From the NCBI GenBank assembly GCA_014529385.2, contig CM043958.1, positions 83,167,025-83,227,024 of the forward strand: a DNA stretch of 60,000 bases. Direction: 5' to 3'. The notes under the pieces are model-generated. The model was not told the DNA's origin, did no database searches, and worked only from the letters and a program-made list of their open reading frames with translations. The stretch's first letter is position 1. The number at the start of each line of letters is the position of its first letter. This DNA comes from Adiantum capillus-veneris (Eukaryota; Streptophyta; Polypodiopsida; Polypodiales; Pteridaceae). Position numbers and translations under genes: made by a program. Below, piece by piece: positions 21,293-33,912 of the stretch.

Positions 21293-22670
21293 TCGTCTCC
21301 TACAATCATCAATTTTAGTGTATGTGGAGAAACAAGACTTAAAATTGCATGTTCAGCTTTGATGGATCCTTATGCCACAAAGAATCTTATGGCACTTGGA
21401 TAATGATGGGAAAGCCACCAATCAAAGAGCTAGAAGAAATAGTGTACACAAGTTCTAAAATACCAATTTCTAACTTTGGCATGGCAGAAGCTGTACTGAA
21501 GTTGAATACTGGGGAGTTCAAGCACAATTTCTACATAATCAACTTCCATCACATCAAAGTGAGTTTGGTCCTGAACAAAAGCTGAATGAACATCTTCTTT
21601 TGAAAGCAACAAAAAGCTTCAACAACAATAGCAATGTTTCCAAAAGCATCTCAAATCCATGCAAAAAAGAAACAATCGACCATAAATAAAAAAGGTAAAT
21701 CTAAAGTAGACACTCAAGCAGATCAACCTTGTAATTTAACTTTACCTTCAACGAGTCTCCTCCAAACTTCCAACATAGCATCTACATCAAAAGCCAAACC
21801 CCATCAATAATGCAATCAATAATGCAATGGAAATCAAAGCAAAAGGTTTATCAACCAAAGCTTTCATCACGACAAAGTCTCCAAAAAAATCCAAGAAGAA
21901 CCAACCAAGTGTTAGTATCCAAAGAACACATCAAAGTCAAAGATCTAGTTTGGACACACGAATCACTTGTTCAACCTCAACAACCTCCTTTTATTCAAGC
22001 TAATCAAAGCACAAGGATTTTACGAAAGTAACTCTCCAATATAGTTACCAAAATTAGTCTCAACGTCGATTAACTAAGATCAGTCATGTAGCACAAGGCT
22101 CCACCCAAAAGCAAGCAATCACAACCAAGAGCAAATAGAAGCCAATCACAACCAAAGGTGATACAAACTTTAGATGGATACCTCATCTTTTACTACAAAA
22201 GCAAGGCTTTTACAATGGTAACAATCAAGCATGGATACCAAAGCCTATTGTCCATCAAGTTATAGAGAAAAAGGGGAAAATGCAAAAGATGGTCACACGG
22301 AGTTGAAAAACAATGTGCATCCCAAAATTGCTATTGGAAACTTGATCATAGAGAATCCAAAAACATCTACCACTGCTTCTTGTGGGAGATAAAGCAAAAG
22401 CTCCATCAGTCCCTACTACAATTATAGAACCTATTTCACAAAGCAATATCAACATACGACAAAAAAATGAAGAGGAGCTAAAGTATGCCAACCTACTAGA
22501 AAAAATGGGGGATGGGAATAGAGCGAGCCTTTTGAGCGAGCTCAAGAGCAAGATTTTTAAAGGACTTCCACTAAAGTGTAAAATTCACAATGCTACCCGA
22601 GCCCAGTTGGAGAGATCTTTTTTGAGGGAGCTTTTTTTGTTATTTTTTAATTAGGGGAGGCCCTAGGAAA
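21293..22670 (+). other. Decayed continuation of the unassigned retroelement
   Basis: Short plus-strand open stretches with many stops. 21349-21585 has an acidic and hydrophobic stretch preceded, in a shifted frame, by LMDPYATKNLM, which faintly resembles a second protease box. Around 22150-22290 there is a RWIP...KQGFYNGNNQAWIPK-like stretch. 22382-22654 is a 90-aa ORF (starts MGDKAKAPSVP) of unknown nature. Gln- and Lys-rich composition is typical of gag linkers. No RT, integrase or LTR boundary was seen. Confidence 0.4.
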
Positions 22671-22984
22671 GTATTCTCCCAAAGAGAACCTCAAACTACT
22701 AAATACATGTCTGAAAAATTTGCTGTGAATTCTTTCCACAAGGTTCCAACATAATGCCCTCTATTAGGGTCAAACAAGACTTTCCTTATATGACAAAAAT
22801 AAGTTTTGAAACATGATAACACAAGAAAATAAGAAAACACAAGCAACCATCATATACGACAAACAATATTTTTGAACGTCTTAAAAAAGAATTATAAGTC
22901 TCGCATAGAAGAGAATCATGCAATACAATTACATGACAGGATCAAGGGATTACATGTATACAAAAACTCAAATTCACTCCTGGC
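22671..22984. other. No gene or recognisable element
   Basis: AT-rich sequence with no long ORF on either strand, no repeat shared with the rest of the window and no RNA motif that I can see. Confidence 0.5.
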
Positions 22985-24236
22985 TCAAGCTGTATGACGA
23001 CAGTTGAACACACGAAGTAGATCCTCATTTGTTAGCTTGCTCTAATGGATAAACATATTGTGGTTCATATCTAAGCCAAAGTAGCAAAGGAATATGAAGT
23101 GAATATGCTTGCACCCCATATACTGTTTGCTTTGTGCCACTTGCTTTGTGAAGTCTCCGCATGTACACATTGGGCTACTTGCGATGCGAACTCTATAACT
23201 CTCGCCACGGACTTGTGAGCTAGATGTTTTCACCATGAATTTCTTGCGCACATTTGCCTTAATGACATTTTGCTACATAGTTTGGGATTCCATGGTTACT
23301 GTAGAATCAATTCTCTTAGAGGGTTGAATAGATACTCTTGGATGATAACACACATTGTTTGTTTCCTTAAATGCAATCTTATTATTGTGTAGCCTCTTGA
23401 CTCCAATTTCTACAACTCAGAAGCACTCAAGTTTGTTCCCTTTTTCACTCCCCATATGGTGGTACTCTAGCTAGAAATTGAGTGATCGTGTTACAGACTC
23501 GCCATTGTGATCCACATGAATTGGGCCTTTGAATTACTACCATGAGCACTATCTGCCCCTCTATCCCAAGTCATGATACCCAAAAGGATAGTGAATTGTA
23601 CCTGTACCCGTGCTCTTTATATTCTTTTTGTATTTGCCGACTCTAGACCCCAACCACCCCTAGCGTTGAACCCTACTACCCTTTGGTATATGGAAAATTG
23701 CCCGCATTATCTTATGAATGCCTGTTTCCTCAACCCCCCCTCCCCTTTTGTGTTCATTGCCTACTTGATTGGCCACCCTGGAAGATGCCTAAAGACCTCC
23801 ACACTTTTGCAAAATGTTCTTTGTGAGATACTCAGGTTGATGTGAAGCATTTTCTTCTTCATAGCTCACATGCGAGTCACATGCCCATCCTATTTCTGCT
23901 TTCTAGATATTGTAATATCATCTCCTTTCACTGCTGGTTCTTGATAGAGTGGTGAACCTCCGAGATCCTTCTCAATCTCTCTTGCAATAGTAGCTGGGCC
24001 CAATGCTTGGCCTTATCGTGCATGATGAGCCAAATTTTATGTAGAAGGTCTAGCCCCATGATACTTACCCTCCACAAAAGCAAGCATCTGCTCACAGTTT
24101 GAAGCAAAGTGTTCGATACATCAAACACGCATGCATTGTACAAGTTCAAAATTTCTATATTGCCCTCACAAGAAAGCCAACATGTGTGCTTTGTTTTGGC
24201 TAGGTTTGTGGTAGGAATGTATGACAGATCATCCAG
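22985..24236 (-). pseudogene. SWIM zinc-finger protein remnant (transposase-like?)
   Basis: At the right end the minus strand reads SYIPTTNLAKTKHTCWLS and ILNLYNACVFDVSNTLLQT (24100-24236). After a poorly preserved middle it reads YRVRIASSPMCTCGDF and GCKHIHFIFLCYFGLD (23080-23200), a CxC...CxH SWIM-type zinc finger. It ends KLTNEDLLRVFNCRHTA near 22985. Stops and frame changes show that it is broken. SWIM fingers occur in MULE transposases, FAR1-type proteins and some plant proteins of unknown role; the longer Cys spacing here is not typical of MuDR. The N-terminal part is lost exactly where the LTR at 24237 starts, so that element probably inserted into it. Confidence 0.6.
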
Positions 24237-25050
24237 TGAGGGCCGTTTTTCAAATTTTGCTCCACGTCTCTCTTGGTATGCACTCAATGCATGAAAATCA
24301 CAAAAAACCTATGCATTTATTTTGTACATAGCTATGGTTTTTACACATTTGCATCTCGGAATAAGGACAGGTAAGAACAAACCCTACAAAAAGAAAAAAA
24401 TCATTGGATGTTGATTCTACCCGACAATCACTACTTGACGGTCACTACAGGTGAAGAGTAAAAGTCAATAGTGAAGGGGAGGAGAATCTTATGCATTTTT
24501 GAGTTGGAGTCAACAAAATATATTCAGATTCAAGCATAATTCACATGTGGACAAAAGGCTTGCACATGAATTCAAGAGAGGACCACCTAGAAGACTTTTG
24601 GAAAGGAAAAGACGGAGACATATTTTTGTGAGATTTTTCATTAATTTTTCATTCCGAATTGAAAAATATTTTTGACAGCAAAGTTGTAGACGTTGAGCCA
24701 ATCTTTTGGCTCCTATTATTTTAATAATTTTTGGAGCTACAATTTGGGAGGTATGTACAAAATGGTGGAGCCTATTTGTCCACTCGGGAAGAAGTCATGG
24801 TTATCCAACTACACACACCAATTTCTTATAGGTTTCTCTCCATTATTGCTGTATTTTCTCTTATTATGTCAAGATTATCTCAAATATTATAAGGAAGCTC
24901 TTGGACTTAAGCTATGGAAGGTGGTATGGAGACAAAGCCACCATTGGTCAATAAACAAGATACATGCAGCTCTCTTATTGGGGGAATGCCTCTAACAGAG
25001 TTTAATTTGTGATAACTCCTCTTGCTCATAATCTCTTTCCTAATCACTCT
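24237..25050 (+). repeat. 5' LTR of outer Tat-like element, U3 part
   Basis: It begins TGAGGGCCGTTTTT and matches 45578-46402 of the 3' LTR almost throughout. It is cut at 25050 in ...TAATCACTCT and resumes at 36374 with CTCTCTTGG. The uninterrupted 3' LTR reads TAATCACTCTCTTGG at 46393-46407, which fixes the insertion point. Confidence 0.85.
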
Positions 25051-27654
<2,604 letters not shown>

Positions 27655-27670
27655 TTAGCCCTCCCCCTAA
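27655..27670 (-). other. Polypurine tract of nested Tat-like element
   Basis: On the minus strand TTAGGGGGAGGGCTAA directly precedes the 3' LTR start TGATACC. This is a textbook plus-strand priming site. Confidence 0.88.
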
Positions 27671-27681
27671 GGTTAGGGCAT

Positions 27682-28907
27682 TTATGTCTCTAACTCATTT
27701 GTTTGATCATTGTCATCGGAGGCGGAGGTTGATGGTGTATCCTCATCAGGAATGTTGATAGGTGGAGACTGATCAAATCGTAGAAAATAAGGTTTGAGCC
27801 GCCAACCATTTACTTTGGTTTTATGAAGCTTAGCATGAGCTTCCATAAGCTGGTAACTCCCATTGGCATACTTTTTCCTGCTGATGAAAGGGCCTACCCA
27901 TCGAAGTAGGAGCTTCATATCTTTGCGTGTGTCGAAGAGATTGTCGTAGTGAAGCACCAATATGCGCTTCTTTAAATCTTTGCACCGAAGATGCTGGTTG
28001 AAACTAAGCCGTCTATGCTCCGCCTGTGCCTCATAGTAATTGATTGCTTCTTCTCTGTCCAACTATACTGATCGTTCCAAGTCGAGGATGTGATCTCTCA
28101 AATGCATGTTGGGCCATTGAAGCTGGCTTGCCATCACTCTGAGACTTGCTAGTTGCACCTCAATAGGTAAGATTGCCTCCTTGCCAAATACCAAATGATA
28201 TGGGGTGAACCCCAAAGATGTGCGGAATAAAGTTTGGTAGGCCCATAAAGCTGGGAGTAGATATTTATCCCAATCCCCATGATGATTGTTAACCTGCTTG
28301 GTGATGATTATACAAACCATTCCATTCACTTTCTCAACTAGGCCATTACATTGAGGGTAATATGGTGAGGAGTGGCTCCTTGTAATGCCAAGTTTTGCAT
28401 TAACTCTCCTACCAAGTCTGCTCTGAAACCTGGTCCTCTATCAGAGATAATTTGTAATGGTGTGCCAAACCTGCAGCATATGTGCTCATAGACAAACTTA
28501 GCTACCTCTACAGCTGTGATCCTAGTTGTGGCTGTAACTTCCACCCATCTAGTCATATAGTCAACTCCCATGATGATGTAGAACTTCCCTGAGTTGGCCC
28601 TAGGCAATGGTCCTATGGAATCTATACCCCATTTTTCAAATGGTCCATATGAAAGGATAAGTGTCTATGGTTCAGGAATGAGTGGCCTGATGCCGGCCTT
28701 TTGACACAACTTACATGTCTTACACCAGCGGTGTACATCACGATTGAGCCTAGGCCATACAAAACTAGCCTGCAAGTTTTTCCTACTTGTTATATCTAGG
28801 GCAAAGTGACCACCCCAAACACCATCATGACAACTGGCAATTACCCCCATAATTTTGTTAGAGAGAGGGACCTTCCTGAGTATTTGGTCCTTACCCTTAC
28901 AATACAA
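27682..28907 (-). pseudogene. Integrase of nested Tat-like element
   Basis: 28665-28907 holds the zinc-binding domain (CHDGVWGGHFALDITSRK, then CKTCKLCQKAG). 28338-28607 holds the core start with GVDYMTRWVEVTATT and the second Asp in IISDRGPGFR. 28063-28329 holds the C-terminal core with LPALWAYQTLFRTSLG. 27682-28062 holds a basic tail with KRILVLHYDNLFDTRKD and GPFISRKKYANGSYQL. The usual Glu-containing stretch between 28338 and 28329 is broken by a shift. No chromodomain is present, unlike the chromoviruses in this window. The same four blocks occur at 44340-45550. Confidence 0.85.
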
Positions 28908-29887
28908 ACCGTCGTTGATAAGCCGATACCTTGTGGCCTTTCGGGTAAGCCATTTTCTTCTGTCATTTTGTTAAATCTAGTGGACATTCCCCTATTTCCA
29001 AAAAATGCATGATGTCAGGTAAGGCGTCACTACCTTGAAACAGAGGGAGTTTTAGCTTTATAGCCCCAACCACCACTTCCTACAGTCTTTTGCTTGCTAA
29101 GGCATCAGCTTCATGGTTTTGAGCCCTTGGGATGTGGTGTAGTTGAACTGCTTTAAACTTACCCAACAAAGTTTTTACACAGCTTAAGTGAGTCCTCAAG
29201 CTAGGATTCTTGCATGTCCATACTCCATTTACTTGCCTTACCAAAATAGAGCATTCCCAAATACGTTAAGACGTTTTACCCCTTGTGAGAAGCACCATTG
29301 TAAACCCTTGTCAGTGTTGCATACTCAACTTCATTGTTAGAATGTGATTCCAACAAATGGCCAAGCAAAAATACCTTGATACCTTTGTCATCAAAGACCA
29401 CTATGCTTGGAGCTGGTTTGTCAGATGCTTGTTTGTAGGCTCTATCAAAGTAGAGAGAGTGTGCTCTTTTTACCACCGGTGGCTCTGGAAGTGATTGAAT
29501 TCCTTCCCCTTTAGATTGCTTTACCTTCTTCTCAAAGTTTTGGTAGGTCATGAGTCCCCCCAAGCTTGCCCTTGTCGTGCTTTCTACCTGTACCGTGTAG
29601 TCAAACTCTTGCAGACTAACTAGCCATTTAGTAATCCTAGCAGAAACCTCCATGTGTTGTACCACATAGGGAAACATCTCATCCATGGTTAAAATCACAA
29701 ATTGCCTAGGGATCAAATATGACCTAAACTTTGTAGTTGCAAATCTAAGAGCTAGGACTAGGTGTTCCACATGGGTGAAACCTTTCTCTGCTGCTGTCAT
29801 CATTCGACTAGAGAAGTAGTTTGGCCTCATGAAAGATGTTGTTGTATCCTTCTGAAGTAGTAGAGCCCCCAAGGAGTAATCACCCAC
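28908..29887 (-). pseudogene. RNase H and second RNase H of nested Tat-like element
   Basis: 29276-29887 reads the retroviral RNase H end (EKGFTHVEHLVLALRFATTKFR, FVILTMDE). After a basic linker (FEKKVKQSKGEG) a second RNase H begins: HSLYFDRAYKQ, then ESHSNNEVEYATL, the plant/archaeal-type fold found in the Tat lineage. The usual FDGA is FDRA here. From 29275 down to 28908 the frame is broken, but LHHIP and ADALA-like remnants of the domain end are visible. The better copy is at 43156-44520. Confidence 0.8.
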
Positions 29888-31157
29888 ACTTGAGGTGACA
29901 GAGAATTTTTCATCCCACTTAGGTGGTGAGATAGTTGGTAGGGTGGCTAAGACCTCCTTTACCTTGTTGTAGTGATGTTTTCTCTCCTCATCCTAGGTGA
30001 AAGTTGATCGTTGTGTGAGTTGTTGTAGAGATAGAACAAGTTGTGATAGTAGATGTATGAATCTACTCAAGTACCTCACCTTTTGTAAAAAAGAGACCAG
30101 TTGACGTGTGGTTGTTGGTGAAGGTAGGGCTATAAGTGTGGACACCTTACTTGGATCGGCGTTGATACCTTTCGTTGAAACTTCATGCCCTAAAATAATG
30201 ACTCTACTTTCCCCAATGTGGCACTTGTCTACATTTAATTGCCCACCTAGGCTTTTCAACCTTGCCAAACCCTTAGTTACCTTTTGTAAGTGTGAAATGC
30301 GAGGGCTATATATATACAAAAATCATCAATGAACACTCTTATGGATGTTCCAAAGAGCGATTGAAAGACATATGTGACATATCTTTGGAATGTGGTAGGT
30401 GCATTTGTGAGAACAAATGGCATAACTCTGTGTGCAAAACAACCCCATGGCGTAATAAAAGTGGTTTTTAGCTGATCTTCCAAGGCTATGCGTATTTGAA
30501 AATACTCGGAATAACCATCACACACGGTGTAGCATTCAAAACCCGCCACTTCATTCAGAATTTCATCCAAGAAAGGGAGAGGAAAGTGGTCTCTCTTTGT
30601 AGCTGCATTTAGTGGTTTGTAGTCATTGCAGATCCTCCACTTATCATTTTTCTTAGGCGTCACTACTATAGGTGACACCCACACTGAGTTTTCCACAGGA
30701 TAGATGAACCCTACTTCTAGTAGCTTCCTTACCTCGGGCGGGAGTGCCTTTTCTTGTATGACCCCAGCCGTCGTAGCTTTTGCACAACTGGTTTTACCCC
30801 TTCCTTCAGCTTAATATGATGTTCCACTATTGTAATACCTGTGATTCTTTCATAGTTGTCAATGAAAAGGTCAAGAAATCCCATCAAAATTTGCAAAAAT
30901 TTATCTCTCTCTTCAATTGTTAGCTCCATAGATAGCATACTCTTCAACCTACTTTCTCCTAGGCCAGGTGATTTTCTTTGCTCTTCGTTGCTTTGCCCTT
31001 CTAGTGACGGGTGGCTAGTTGTGCTTACCCTTTGTAGAATCTTCATGATGATACCCATCAAATCGATGGAAATGCCGATTTCTTTGGTGGATGTGGTCTC
31101 CTCCTCAAAAGTGGAAGACTCACTATTGGTTTCATCTGCTGATGTCTCTAGGTCCAT
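29888..31157 (-). pseudogene. Reverse transcriptase of nested Tat-like element
   Basis: 30729-31157 is the acidic leader before RT, ending HHIKLKEGVKPVVQKLRRLG. 30277-30696 contains WVSPIVVTPKKNDKWRICND, FPLPFLDEILNEVAG, TPWGCFAHRVMPF.LTNAP and the catalytic box RVFIDDFCIY near 30310. 29993-30319 continues with GHEVSTKGINADPSK and LVSFLQKVRYLSRFI. FIDDF in place of YVDDI is usual for Tat/Athila-type RTs. A shift near 30300 and stops between the pieces inactivate it. Confidence 0.85.
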
Positions 31158-31241
31158 TTGCTTCTACTTGCCGGTCTTCATGTCGTAGTAGATTGTTTCC
31201 CCTTTCTTACCAGTCATGCGTAGAAGGCCAGTGCCCCAGTC

Positions 31242-31985
31242 CTATTTGTTCTTCATGGCCATCAACCATGACCTTCCCAAGATTAATGGATAGCCCTCCC
31301 ACTTAGTAGGCATCACAAAAACATCTACTTCTACCTCAGTGTTGAAAGATTTTATCTTCACAGGACTTACCACACCCACACATTTTACTTTTGCATTGCT
31401 TGCCATCTTTGCCTTGCATGGAGAAGGCCTGTCAACCTCGAGCCCTAGCCGAAGCATCATCATAGCTTCACTCATCACACAAATTTGTGCACCTCCATCA
31501 ATGTAGGTGTTTCCAACCCTCTTACCCTTTATGTTGACATCGACAATTGGAAGGAAGTCATCCATGTTGCATCCCAAAGTTGCTCCAGCTACCTTTTTTT
31601 TGGAGTGCCTTGTACTTACCATTTTGGACCATTGTCACCTTACCTTTGGTGCGAGATGTAGCAGCTGTGGCCATGTAATCTTTGGTCCTTACTCTGCCAC
31701 ATCCAATGTTAGATCATAGGGCCTAGAACTCTCCCCTAACTGGAAGTCGGTGATGCCTATTTTCCATCGTGACCTTGACAGCCTCTTACTAGTCTCTCCT
31801 TTCATGCTTCTCTCATCATCAGATTGTATAGATTTCTCCCTCCTAGCTCTCTTTACAGTCATGGATTCAAATGGTTCTACAAAGGTTAACTTTTCCTTAC
31901 CCTTATCCCTCTCCTTTACTCTGGGTAGATCCACTACTACGGCCTTTCCTTTCTCTTCTAACCTTATGCTGTTTACAGGGGCCAT
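31242..31985 (-). pseudogene. Aspartic protease and linker of nested Tat-like element
   Basis: 31242-31622 contains the protease box NTYIDGGAQICVMSE near 31480-31520 and PLILGRSWLMA near 31265. DGG in place of DSG is common in Tat-lineage proteases, and the outer element has the same box. 31689-31985 is the Lys-rich linker (KERDKGKEKL). The two parts are in different frames. Confidence 0.8.
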
Positions 31986-32131
31986 CAGGTGGTGGTGCCA
32001 GTGGAAGAGGTGGAATGGGTGCTTGTGGTGGTGCTTGGGGTGGACATAGAATTTGTGTTGGTGGGGCTGGTGCTTGGGGTGGGGGTGTTCTCTCTCTAGG
32101 GGGTGACGATTGGTTTATCCTACCTCCTCTA

Positions 32132-33042
32132 TTATAGTTTTGTCACTGTTTGGGACAGTAGTACATACCGTGACCATCTTCTCTGCAGTTGTAGCAGTGA
32201 TACTCCCTGTTTTGTCGTCGTTCTCTTCTCGAGTCTTGATCTCTCCCCTGATTCCTTCCTTGCTGTATCAAGTGGATAGACAAATTCTCCGCAGTTGTAG
32301 TAGTGATACTCCCTGTTTTGTCGTCGTTCTCTTCTCGAGTCTTGATCTCTCCCCTGATTCCTTCCTTGCTGTATCAAGTGGATAGACAAATTATACAGTT
32401 GGTCAGTAATGTGGGCCAACATATCTTGTTGGTCATTTCTTACCCCAGGAGCTGGTGGTGGTGGAGGAATGGTGGTTGTCGTGGTTGTTGGTTGATGCAA
32501 TGTCCTGCTTCTATTGACTCGGTTTCTTTGGCTCACATCTTCTTGCCCTTAAGGCAAGCAATCTCGACGGCTAACTCGTACGTAGCCGAGAATCTACCCT
32601 TCACCTTCTCCTTGAGAAGTAGCCATAAGCCATGCATGAACCAATCCTTTTTTAGGAAATCGGGTGCAGCTTCCCCTCTTGCTAGTGACTCAACCCACCG
32701 TTCCCACAAATCCACAAACTTGGACTCATAGGTGGCATGCTCTAAAAGACCCTCCTGCTTCAAGTCTCTCAACTTGTCCCACAGCTTCTTTGAAGTGGTA
32801 CCTCCCCCAAAGAGCCTCTTAAAAGCAGTTTTTAAGGGCTCGCAATCATCCTTAGTTGCTTGTGGAAGTGTGTTGTGCCACGACCTAGCTTCTAGCTTCA
32901 TGAGATGCTTCAAGATTCTAACCCGAGATTCATCTGTATCTTTGTTGCTTACTACACATGCTACTTCAAAGTCATCTAGGAAATCTGTTACCAAATCCCC
33001 CCCCTTCTTTCTTTTAAATGTTGGAAATGCTACACTTGCCAT
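32132..33042 (-). pseudogene. gag: gag of nested Tat-like element
   Basis: ATG at 33042 starts MASVAFPTFKRKKGGDL, then the gag core with SWHNTLPQATKDDCEPLKTA and YESKFVDLWERWVE, to about 32533. A Pro-rich linker (TIPPPPPAPG) and a zinc knuckle follow. An intact-looking knuckle CYNCREDGHGMYYC is readable at about 32155-32200, but a 106-bp tandem duplication (32181-32392) shifts the frame just before it. The outer element's gag at 37741 is closely similar. Confidence 0.85.
32181..32392 (-). repeat. 106-bp tandem duplication in gag zinc-knuckle region
   Basis: Copies start at 32181 (CTCTGCAGTTGTAGCAG) and 32287 (CTCCGCAGTTGTAGTAG) and are nearly identical. 106 is not a multiple of 3, so gag is frameshifted. 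One copy's knuckle has Tyr for the first Cys. Confidence 0.9.
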
Positions 33043-33890
33043 GATTATTGAAAGAGAGAGAGCTAGAAAGACACACTGCTTAGCTTGCAATCAAACGTTT
33101 CTTTTTTTTTTCTTTACAAGGAGGCATGTATACCCTTTTTATACTAGAACATAGATTCAAATCTCAAACAATACATTGCCTTGTACCAAAGGTAAGACAA
33201 ATGGCTGATCTGGTGCCAGAATCTCAAAGAAGCACTCCCCACCCAGCATGGTGTTGATGATGTGCTGGTAGTGAGCCTTCCAGTCCAATATTACCTTGAT
33301 TGAGCGTACTCATATTGGAATGTGTGATCTGCCTTGAGGTAAGTTGTATTCATGTAAAGCTTATAGGTGCTTAGTCACTTTCCAAGCTTGTGGGAGAGGG
33401 TGGTGTTCTTTCTTGAAACAAGCTCAGTAGATCCCTAGTCTCTCTAGTGAGAGTGTGAGCATGTGCTTCTGTTATCTGTGATGCAGCATCAGGTGCGACT
33501 TGGAAACTGACTGTGATAATTACCTCGGTGACTTAAGTTAGGCGATTCTTGAAGTAGAATACTATTGATTCTCTATTATGTAGAGCTCCCTCCATCTTGT
33601 TGTTGCGGATTGGTCATAGGTTGCGCACATGGTCTTGACTTCCTCCTTCTTCTCCTTGGCACACTGCCTATGTATATCCACTGAGTCTATTGTGTTGGTT
33701 GACTCTCCCACAGCAAATCAATTGCCGTTACGCCTGGCACGTGAGCTTTTATGGAGATGCAAAATTCGTCTAGTTGTGCTTGGAGCTCTTCTTCTTCTCT
33801 CGTCCAATTAGTGAACCCTGCTAGACATTCATCCAACCAAAAAACTTCAGGGGTTCAGTCTTGTAAACTGGAGGGTTTTATGAAAGGATC
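33043..33890 (-). other. 5' leader of nested Tat-like element
   Basis: Between PBS and gag there are about 850 bp with no convincing ORF. A short T-rich stretch lies near 33100. The corresponding region of the outer element (36703-37740) does have ORF remnants. Confidence 0.6.
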
Positions 33891-33906
33891 CTCGGTGGGG
33901 GCGCCA
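33891..33906 (-). other. Primer-binding site, TGGCGCC type
   Basis: On the minus strand TGGCGCCCCCACCGAG lies six bases after the LTR end TTATCA. TGGCGCC starts are typical of the primer sites of plant Tat/Athila elements. I did not match it to a specific tRNA. Confidence 0.75.
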
Positions 33907-33912
33907 AGAAAA

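Noticed and set aside
31480-31520. DGG in place of DSG in Tat-like proteases as a novel active site
   Set aside because: Both Tat-like elements here have it and DGG is common in this lineage, so it is a family trait.
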